Source of the DNA: Toxonevra muliebris | Taxonomy: Eukaryota > Arthropoda > Insecta > Diptera > Pallopteridae | Assembly: GCA_963691655.1 (NCBI GenBank) | Contig: OY829329.1 | Location: forward strand, 13,778,708 to 13,842,707 | Direction of reading: 5' to 3' | Length of the DNA stretch: 64,000 nt | Part shown: positions 56,161 through 64,000 of the stretch, in pieces | Numbering within the stretch: the stretch's first letter is position 1 | Layout of the letters: the number at the start of each line of letters is the position of its first letter | Made by a program: the position numbers and the translations under genes | The notes under the pieces: model-generated | Seen by the model: the letters and a program-made list of their open reading frames with translations, nothing else | Database searches by the model: none | What the model was told of the DNA's origin: nothing

Positions 56161-56449
56161 TGTGTATTATTATTATTTGAAGGAAGGACGACTCGAAAGT
56201 CAGGCACTGCGACCTATAAGATCTATTGTACCAAAGCCCCAAGAAAGAAAGAAAGGAAGAGAGAAAGAAAGATAGATAAGAAACATACCCAAGCCGAGAA
56301 TCGAACTCGGGTCTCCAGAAACAAGAGTCTGGCACTCTGCCACTAGACCACAGTGGCGATGGTAGGACCTACAGTTTAACGCCGATTCCGAACGGCTGGA
56401 GGTTTTGCCATTACCAACCAAGGTGTGTAGTTGTACACATTCTTATAAT
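56161..56449 (-). mobile_element. Two-headed SINE, 5'-truncated copy with intact head 2
   Basis: On the minus strand this copy begins in the inter-head region (TGTGTACAACTACACACC), lacks head 1, and has a roughly 30-bp internal deletion. It then carries head 2 (TGGTCTAGTGGCAGAGTGCC, box B GAGTTCGATTCTC), a pyrimidine-rich linker, the LINE-like tail (TACAATAGATCTTATAGG, then TCGCAGTGCC) and ends in an AAT tract ((ATT)n on the plus strand at 56162-56178). 5' truncation and a simple-repeat 3' end fit LINE-driven retrotransposition. Confidence 0.85.
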
Positions 56450-59400
56450 TGAAATTGTGTTAGTGAGCGCTAAAAACTTTGTTACTGTATTGGAGTTGCC
56501 ATCAGTTTTATCTTGCAGGGAAAGTATGTTATCACATCATATGACGAGTGCAGAAAGTACTCATTTTAGATTTTTATTGTTTTTCTATTGTTATTATTTC
56601 CGAATATTTTTTTTAAAAACATAAAAAATTTGACTCAACAAATTGTAATTTAAAAAAATTGCTATCAGCATTTACCCAAAATTTAAGAATGCAATTCTCA
56701 TTGAATGTTATCCAATCTAAAACTATAAAATCTTATTTATTATTTATTCCACCAAATAAAAATAAATGTAGTATAAATAGTTTAAAATTATCATTCATGC
56801 TTACATTATTATTTGTTTTTAATCCGTTAGTGCAAAATTTGTTGTTGATTTAAATATCGTATGCATATGTATGTGCGTGAGTTTGTGTGAGTGTGTGTGT
56901 GCGTGTTGTCTGTTGCGTTAATCCTTTGCAAGTTGAAAATTTAATTATGCTGGTATATATGTCATTATCAAGCACGTGCTTTTTATAATTGACCCTAATT
57001 ATCCGGCGGCAAATTGTTATTGTTTTTTTTTATACTGCGTTATGGTGTTGTTGTTGAATGCAGTTGTGCTATATATAGCATTTATTTATTTATTTTTATT
57101 GTATAAGATAATAAAAGCATACGAACTGTATGCATGTATGTATATATGTATTTATGTATATTTTAATATTTTTATGGCAATTAATTGCTGTTTAAAATTG
57201 ACACACACCATAAATTTTTTCACACATTTCTGTTTTTATTTTATTTATTTTTTTTCAATTGACAAATACATATTTTATTTTATTTACTGCATTCAAAAAA
57301 AAATTGCCTACTGTCGCTGCTGCACAATATTTGCATACAACATACACAAACAACAACAACAATACAAATATGAAACGATGAGTTTATGTGCACACAAACT
57401 CAATTACAATCACACACACAAAATCTCACAAAGAGAGTAGACAATAACAGCAATAAATACAACAAATAAACATAGGAGGAATAAATATCGACGACTATGA
57501 CGATAACGTTGATGAGGACGATAACAAACGGCAGCGATGATGACGTTGGTGCTTACGGAAAACGGAAGCGCGCACTCAAAGCATTAACCACGTTGACAAA
57601 TGAAGCAAAATGGCGCGGAAGTGAGCAGGAGGGGTGAGGAGATGAGAGATGTTGCTGAGAGTTTCACGATTTTAAGAGCAGGCGAGAGAGCGAGATGGAG
57701 AAGATGGCACACGATTATCATTAATTATGCGTAGCATGTGACATGGTAGCGCAGCGCAGGCAGCGCAGTACGGTGCAGCAAAACAATATGATAGCGACGA
57801 CGATGACGACCGACTGACCGAGTTATGATGATACCGTTATCATTATAATTATTTGTTTGTTTTTTGAGTAATGTTTTTGTTGTTGTTTCGTTTTCTTTTG
57901 GCGGCAAATAAAATTAAAATTACGAATACGAAAAAGTTTGCTGTACGACAGACACTAATGCGATTACAAAAGAAGGCGTAAAGTTTTATTTTTGTGTGTG
58001 TTTTTTTTTGTAATCAGACTAAAACGAATTTAAATTTCAATCAGCTTTCGCTGTATATGCAGACAGGTGTGGTGCGGTACGTTTGGGGTGATGTAGCAGT
58101 GTCGGGAGCATGTACACATGAACATATGATGCTGTCGATTTCCGCCGGATATTAAAAACAGTCGCGACATTTCATTCAATTAACGAATGCACGAAAATGA
58201 AACGAAACGACGAAAAGATGCTCACTGTAACAACAACGACAGACGAGATTACCTAATATTTGTTATTGTAATATAATTGAAAAACTCAATTTTTTTTGTA
58301 CGTAAATTTGGTAATTTGTCATTTAATTTCAATCATTCACAGTATCACTAACTCACTCATTCACTTGCATAAGCACAGGTATGTATATAAGTAAAGGTTT
58401 ATTTTGAGAAGTTATGCCTGCCTTAGAGACAGATAGACGAATTTTTTGTTTTTTTTTTTTTCGGAAAAAATATAACAACAACTAATGTATTCACATAAAA
58501 ATAATAAATACTGCTTGGTGCGTGGTGCGAGTGATGCGAATTTTCGAACCGTCGATGATGATAGAACTGCGATGACTGACAGATTGCAAAACAACAACGG
58601 ATGCCGACAAAGATGAAGCCAACACAAGAACGAAATCATCATTAGCAACAACAACAAAGACGACAACGACGAAGTCAGGATGCGCTCTCACTCTCAGCTG
58701 CCGAAGTAAATCACAAGAGTAGCGCAAAAAGTAACGGAAATAATACATGAGATGAGAGCGAACATGCGAATATGTGTGAGAGCGCATAAGAAATTAACTT
58801 GGATGCTGCAAAAAAAAAAAAGTAACTGTGTTGAATTTCTTTATATACACATGAGAGCAGCGCCGCACTGAACATACCCAAAATACAAAAGAGCATAAGC
58901 ATGAAAAGAGAATAAACGTGAGATAAGGAAGCTGAATGAAATATTATGTTTATTTTTATTTTGAAGTGTATCAACGCAGGATTTTGTTCTTATCAGTAAA
59001 TTATGTATTTTCCAAAAATAATTTGTTGCTCGTGCTTGCAATGAAAAAAAAAAAAAATAAAAAATATAAAGTTACCAAATTTTAATAAAAATCTAAGCAC
59101 TTTTGCATTGATTAATATCAAGTTTTTCAAGCAAACGCTCTCACTTAAGCTTAATACTAACATAAGTAAATCCTTCAAAATATTTCTTATCACTAAACGC
59201 AGCAGCGCGACATAAACAACACAGAAACAAGAACAGCTGATGTCAAGGTTAAATAGTATGAAAAGCATATTTTGTTGCAACGTCATAACTTAGTTAAGTT
59301 CTCACACACCCCTACCTACGACTATTCAACCATTCATGAAGTTTTAGTATATTATATCTCATTTCAAAACAAAATTTGCGCTCTCATTAACCACATCGTT

Positions 59401-59893
59401 GTATAAACGAGTGGATATATGAATGTGTGTGTTTGTGTGTTATTAACTCTCTTCCTCTTCCTTAATCTCATACTCTGTTTGTTCGTGTATAATTTTGTGC
59501 GCCACTTGTATAGTTACGTTCTCAACTTTGATAAGATTAATAGGCAGTCGTCGTTGCCACCGCCGTCGCCGCCTCTATCTCCCGCCGCCATCTTTAATAT
59601 TATCATTTCGTTATCTGTCGCTGACCTCAAAAGGCCATTGTATCTCTTCTTGTGATGGATTTACGTTTCATCTCTTGCTTGCTCGCTTCTCTCTCTCTCT
59701 CTCTCTCGCACTCTTTTTCTATACATTCATTTGTCTTTGTTTCCGTGTATTTTCCACATTGTTATATAAATTTAATTAAAATTGCTGAAACTTTTTGCAT
59801 GTTGGCTGTAGATATGTACAGATCCTTTGCATGTAATATTAAATTTATTGTTGAGTAATGATATAAATCTCAAATTATCCTTTCGTTACTTAC
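56450..59893. other. Upstream region rich in simple repeats, no gene accepted
   Basis: The stretch holds CA/GT tracts, CAA and GAC/GAT triplets (57340-57560, 57790-57815) and AT-rich DNA. It resembles a transcription-start or 5' UTR region of a large fly gene but I can point to no promoter element. The open frames 56976-57440, 58412-59286 and 59419-59858 are low-complexity. Confidence 0.35.
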
Positions 59894-59930
59894 ATAGTTA
59901 TAGTAGAATGGCGGCGGAATATTCGATGCC
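59894..59930 (-). other. Candidate 37-bp 5' UTR micro-exon
   Basis: On the minus strand TATTTTTGGCAG is followed by 37 GC-richer bases (GGCATCGAATATTCCGCCGC and on) and then GTAAGTAACG, a near-perfect donor. Its strand matches the Dscam gene. One of the three frames is open, but the segment is too short to judge coding. It could be a non-coding exon of Dscam or chance. Confidence 0.25.
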
Positions 59931-60494
59931 CTGCCAAAAATATTTTAAAGATTTTATATGGTTTAGGCAGATGAAAGACTAAAGGTGGCTCATTTTAATT
60001 AACAGCAACCGAAAAAAAGCACATAATTTCCAAAAGTTTTATTAATTAAAGATAAAACAGTACGACAAATAAAAAGTTGGTATTGGATGAATGATGGGTG
60101 GTCGGATATCACAAAACATAGACCAACCATTCTGGGAAAATTCCAGAAATAAGTTTTCTACTTAGGAATCAAGCTTTCATTTGCCCAATACTGAAAATTT
60201 TGTTGCACTGTGTAATTGATATCTAAGTTTATTTTCTTCTGTTTTTTTTTTTTTTTTTAAGATAAATTTTACCTTAACTGATTTAACTGCTGCAAGCAAT
60301 GAAATTTACAAATATTTTCCACATACATAAAAGTGAGCTACTACGTGCAGGACTTAAGACCGAATTAAATATTTAAGAACTAATAAAATCAGAGGTGCGG
60401 AACAAAACGAACCGCAAAGAGATCGGTTCTAAATCGTTCTCACAATGTTTCGCTCACAATAGATCGAAAAAATGGATCCCTTAATATTTTGAGC

Positions 60495-60610
60495 CAGTGT
60501 TGTATTGGTATAATTCGAAAAAGGGGAATCGAAGGTGAAAAAGGAGCTACAGTGTTGCATTGGCAATAGTAGAAAAAGGGAAAACAAAAGTAAAAATGGA
60601 AGCGCAATGC
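60495..60610 (+). repeat. Imperfect 2-copy tandem repeat, about 61 bp
   Basis: CAGTGTTGTATTGGTATAAT with TCGAAAAAGGGGAATCGAAG is followed by a second version, CAGTGTTGCATTGGCAATAG with TAGAAAAAGGGAAAACAAAAG. The repeat spans most of the minus-strand open frame 60440-60754, which I do not accept as a gene. Confidence 0.6.
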
Positions 60611-61436
60611 TTTTTTCTCAAATGGCTGCCCATTTCGTTTGAAATTTGCATTTCGGGATTTTTCAAGCTTGCAATTAACAATATCAAAGTTTTTCTTGTT
60701 TGTAATACAAATTGAGAATAAAAAATTTTCCTGCTTGACGGTCGTTCCAGTCAACTAAATATACCTAATTTATTTTTTGATAAAGGACGCGAAATTGTTG
60801 ATATTGAAATTCAATTTTGTTTTAAAATAAAGATTTAAAGATCGTTGGGATCTCCAAAAAAAAAAAAAATTTGTTCAAAATTGAGTTGTATAATCAAAGC
60901 AAAGCAAAAGCAAGCCCTTTTAAAGTATCGGATCCAAGTCTGCATTTAGACCGTGAGATTAGCTGCATGAAACTCTCAGAAGTGTAAGTAAAAGGGCAGA
61001 AATGACAGGGGGATGGACAAAATTGTTCGGCCAGCACTTCATGAAACTTTTTGACGTTTCTCTTTATACATTTTTATAATTCAAAGTTTTTCCATTGCAA
61101 CGAAAACTATAATGGTGGAAGTTTTATGCAGCACTCTCATCGTATAAATTCAGACCAATACGGAAAATAGTTCTCCCAGCTCAGAGTTGAATGAAAATGT
61201 ATTCGTTTTCAAATGAATTAATAGAATTAATGCAAATCCAAATTAATTTGCATTACATTTTTGAGAACTAATGGAAATGAGAATCTATTGACTGTTTCTG
61301 CCTCCTTCTCTATATTTTACTTTATAAGTCTAGTTTAAAGTGACCAGATTTTTCATACTGAAATGCAGGACGTTGTTGAATGCTCTACAAATCTTATCAT
61401 AAAACCTGAAATCTGTGAAATTCCCTGTCATGAAAT

Positions 61437-61475
61437 ATTATTATTATTTGAGAGAAGGACGATTTCTCAGTATGG
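61437..61475 (-). mobile_element. Possible 3'-end fragment of the two-headed SINE
   Basis: TTATTATTATTTGAGAGAAGGACGA resembles the plus-strand view of the SINE 3' end at 56162-56190 (TTATTATTATTTGAAGGAAGG). Only the outermost 3' piece is present and the sequence beyond diverges. Confidence 0.35.
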
Positions 61476-62159
61476 ATTGAGGCCGAATTTCCGAGCCCAT
61501 TGATGGCCTAGGTCGAACTCTCAACGCCCATTCATTTCACGCGAGTTAGATTTGTACACGAATGAAAAGAATCTACAGTTTTTTACTAAATCTGAACGGT
61601 GAAGTGAAAAGTTGTTCTTAGGAAATTTTTACTCTTGGTAGTGCCTACTTATTTTCTATTTTAGATTTTTCGGCAGAACCAAGGAACCTTTTTTTTCTAA
61701 TATGAATTAAAAGATTATATTTCGGGTAAAACAGAGAATCGTATACATGAACCAAATTAAAAAAATTTTAAATAATTTTACCTGCAAAATCCGTGGCAGT
61801 CCCATTCAAACTTAAATGTCTAACATGGCACAAACAATGATGGCTTAAAAACCATCGCTATAAAAATTATTGTCCTATTAGACCACTGCTATGCTTCGGT
61901 GAGGCGATAGCTGGTCGAAGGATGAACTACTTGTTTCGAACTTTTTTTACATCACTGAAAGTTGAGGTGAACATTAAAATATATACGTAAACTCCGGGTT
62001 GAAAACTCTAATTTTTGGCTTTGATACAGACCGCGAAGAAAGACCAGTTCGGGGCGCGTTAGAAGGAAAAAACGTAAAAATAATGTAAGAGTTGTGGTAT
62101 ACGTATGTAACTGTGGATCTACTATAACCTAACCTAACATATGATATGTTAATAGTTTG

Positions 62160-62410
62160 TGCTATATCTTGGTTGTACTCGTATCATTGATGCCGATCAA
62201 AGCTTGAAATCCGACATAAGCAAGCGATCAACGAAGCCAAGCGGCAATATTTTTTTTTTTGGCTCGAAAGTTCCTCTTTCTAAACAGTTTCCCCGACAGG
62301 TTGCAGTTGGCCAATGTCACAACCGGGGAACTGCAAGTATTCGGCAAATCGTTGCCTGCGTTGTATTCTTCGCAATTTACTGATGCTAAACGAAATGCGG
62401 AATGAAGAGC
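62160..62410 (+). pseudogene. Ty1/copia-like RNase H relic
   Basis: The frame reads IDADQSLKSDISKRSTKPSG followed by NIFFFGSKVPLS and R-Q-V-A-V, which fits the copia RNase H segment (D-A-D-W ... D-x-S-x-R-x-S-T-S-G-x-I-F-x-F-G-G ... W). A frame change then leads to an A-M-S-x-x-x-x-x-Y-like piece near 62312-62336, where copia elements have S-T-T-E-A-E-Y. Trp of D-A-D-W is replaced and no upstream reverse transcriptase or LTR is visible, so only a fragment remains. The relic lies in otherwise unrecognised sequence (61476-63135). Confidence 0.5.
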
Positions 62411-63135
62411 GGAAGAGGAACCAGAAAGGTTATTACAAAGATTATTTATTTTGAAAAGATCATACGTTTGAAAAAGAAACAAATAGTAACATTGTACATC
62501 TGTACGATTTCACAAGGTGGGATCCACCTGGCAGGCCTACAAGAAAGTTCGACTCATAGGGCATGAAAAAAAACGTTGGGTCGGACATAAGATCAATTGA
62601 ATGAAGTTGAACTTAGCAAAAAGGCATTACTTCCTTGGAGAATAGACATAGCTCTGCTAGAATCCTTAAGGTTCCTGCCTTCCAAGTGCTTCAGACAAAC
62701 CCCTGCTTAGAACCTGCTTGAAAGTGAACTCTGCCAATTATACCAGCAATTTTATAAGCCGTAAAATACCTAATCGAGTCAGAATCAAATGTGCTATGCT
62801 CCATTCACCATGAGTTAAAAATTCAAGTATGTAAGCGCTTATAAAATGAGAAAATTGAATACCTCAAAACGCTCCTGTTCTCATCACCGCCGCACGGCAC
62901 AACTGTTGAAAGCTTTAAATCAAAAATTTCACCATAAATCCGTCACACATTGTATGCCAAGCCACATCACTTATATGTCACACTCAATGCACGCAACATT
63001 TTCTTTCTATAAGAGATAGTTGGCGATGATGATGATGAAAATAATAACGATGACAGGAAAATATACCCAAAAACTTTTCCTTGCCACACTCACTTACTTT
63101 ATCTATCAGCAATGCATATCTTTCAACTATATATA

Positions 63136-63363
63136 CAGCTGTGGACATAAGTGTTAGAACGATGTTATAGTGTTGGGAAACAATTAAATTTATTCAGTCA
63201 ATAATTCAAATGATTGGCTACGAGAAAACTCGCTTTGTCTTTGTTTAGCTGTTACCAGTGGCTTCTTTCGGGATACTCAGCCACGCAAACCCATTTCAGC
63301 TAATCGCCGCCGAACAGTTCCACATGACAGTTCTACATCGTGTGCCTCCCGAATTTCGCGATT
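63136..63363 (-). pseudogene. Internally deleted Tc1-like element fragment
   Basis: ACAGCTGTGGACATAAGTGT at 63136 looks like a Tc1-type terminus preceded by TA. On the minus strand, 63363-63245 encodes REIREAHDVELSCGTVRRRL followed by AEMGLRG, a stop and VSRKKPL, the second helix-turn-helix of Tc1-like transposases (typically V-R-R-R-L-x-E-x-G-L-x-G-R-V-x-R-x-K-P). The entire catalytic domain that should follow is missing: only about 110 bp separate this block from the terminus. The mariner at 63441 begins close by and may have been inserted here. Confidence 0.65.
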
Positions 63364-63440
63364 TATTGGGAGTATGAATGTATAAACTCGTATTTTTTTT
63401 TCGTAATTTGCACATTTATTGTGAAAAAGTAATTATAAAT

Positions 63441-64000
63441 TTATTCTTTAAAGTATTGTCCATCGTTAGCCACAACCTTTTCCAATCTTTCTGGTAGCAT
63501 ACGGATTCCGCGTCGAAAGAACTCCTCATCTTTTGAGGCTATCCAAGAATCGACCCATTTTTTGAGTTCTTCGAAAGAACGGAAGTGCTGTTCAGCCAGG
63601 CCATGTGTCATCGATTGGAACAAGTGGTAATCAGAAGGAGCAATGTCTGGAGAATACGGCGGGTGGGGTAGCACTTCCCATTTCAGCGTTTCCAAGTATA
63701 TTTTTACTTGCCTTGCAACATGCGGCCGAGCATTGTCGTGCTGAAAAATAACTTCGTCGTGTCTATTCTCATATTTTAGCCTCTTATCCTTTAATGCTCG
63801 GCTCAAATGCATCAATTGTAGTCGGTGGCGGTCGCCAGTGATCGTTTCATTCGGTTTCAACAGCTCATAATACACGACACCTTTCATATCCCACCAAATA
63901 CACAGCATGAGCTTGGATCCATGGATATTCGGCTTTGCCGTTGATGTTGATGCATGTCCGGGCGGTCCCCATAATTTTTTACGCTTTCGGTGATCGTAAC
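63441..64000 (-). CDS. Mariner (DD34D) transposase, C-terminal part, runs off the window edge
   Basis: The minus-strand frame is open from the right edge to the stop at 63443-63441. It includes KKLWGPPGHASTSTAKPNIH, LMLCIWWDMKGVVYYELLKP, FQHDNARPHVARQVKIYLET, PPYSPDIAPSDYHLFQSMTH and a C-terminal RMLPERLEKVVANDGQYF. The second and third catalytic Asp (HDNARPH and APSDYH) are both intact with 34 residues between them, the mariner signature. The first Asp and the HTH lie outside the window. No stop or frame change is seen within the visible part, which sets it apart from the dead mariner at 1.4 kb. It acts on its own inverted repeats by cut-and-paste at TA. The 3' inverted repeat probably lies around 63372-63397 (TATGAATGTATAAACTCGTA). 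Confidence 0.88.
   Translation of the reverse strand, partial: YDHRKRKKLWGPPGHASTSTAKPNIHGSKLMLCIWWDMKGVVYYELLKPNETITGDRHRLQLMHLSRALKDKRLKYENRHDEVIFQHDNARPHVARQVKIYLETLKWEVLPHPPYSPDIAPSDYHLFQSMTHGLAEQHFRSFEELKKWVDSWIASKDEEFFRRGIRMLPERLEKVVANDGQYFKE

Noticed and set aside
56976..57440. 154-codon frame with membrane-like start
   Set aside because: Phe/Ile/Tyr-rich translation of AT-rich DNA with simple repeats; no domain, no splice context.
59911..59983. Short plus-strand frame starting ATGGCGGCGGAATATTCG as a micro-gene
   Set aside because: Only 24 codons, no context; the minus-strand splice-site reading of the same bases is the stronger, though still weak, hypothesis.
62130..62146. CCTAACCTAACA as an insect (TTAGG)n telomere-like repeat
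   Set aside because: Only two CCTAA units; Diptera lack this telomere repeat and nothing around supports it.

Overview
The window looks like intronic and upstream DNA of a large nervous-system gene in a dipteran insect, probably a tephritid-type fruit fly. This organism call is an inference. It rests on very AT-rich DNA, abundant CA/GA and CAG/CAA-type simple repeats, insect-type splice sites, and a dense mix of mariner, Tc1-like, maT-like, hAT-like, piggyBac-like, RTE and RNase H-bearing non-LTR elements. There are no bacterial-style operons, and most open reading frames are fortuitous.

Host gene. Three coding exons of one Dscam-family cell-adhesion receptor lie on the minus strand and join in phase. 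They are the signal-peptide exon (41462-41393), the first half of Ig domain 1 (23913-23741) and the second half of Ig domain 1 (6611-6464). The introns between them are 17,479 and 17,129 bp. A third intron runs off the left edge. Everything from 1 to 41392 outside these exons is Dscam intron; 41463-64000 is upstream sequence and may hold 5' UTR exons.

Layout. 1-6463 (intron 3): mariner relic, a 228-bp dimeric higher-order satellite, and a piggyBac-like element with another element nested in it. 6612-23740 (intron 2): a transposon cluster at 11.9-19.3 kb (RNase H LINE tail, Tc1-like DD37E element, maT-like DD39D element with one nonsense codon, and an 8-bp-TSD element holding a foldback and a second DD37E copy), then a degenerate ATTGG-bearing array and RTE relics. 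23914-41392 (intron 1): a 2.1-kb hierarchical array built from TTTTGGTCTGAA-like units, several MITEs and a SINE with two tRNA-like heads. 41463-64000: MITEs, a long polypurine tract, a second RNase H LINE relic, two hAT-like elements with perfect 8-bp TSDs, a third DD37E copy, two more SINE copies, a copia-like RNase H relic and a mariner transposase running off the right edge.

How the parts relate. The mobile elements appear to use the long Dscam introns as tolerated insertion space. No element interrupts the three exons or their splice sites. The most interesting signal is the SINE: two tRNA-like promoters in tandem, a clean 13-bp target-site duplication, and a 3' end resembling the 3' tails of the two RNase H LINE relics in this same window, which suggests a SINE-LINE partnership.
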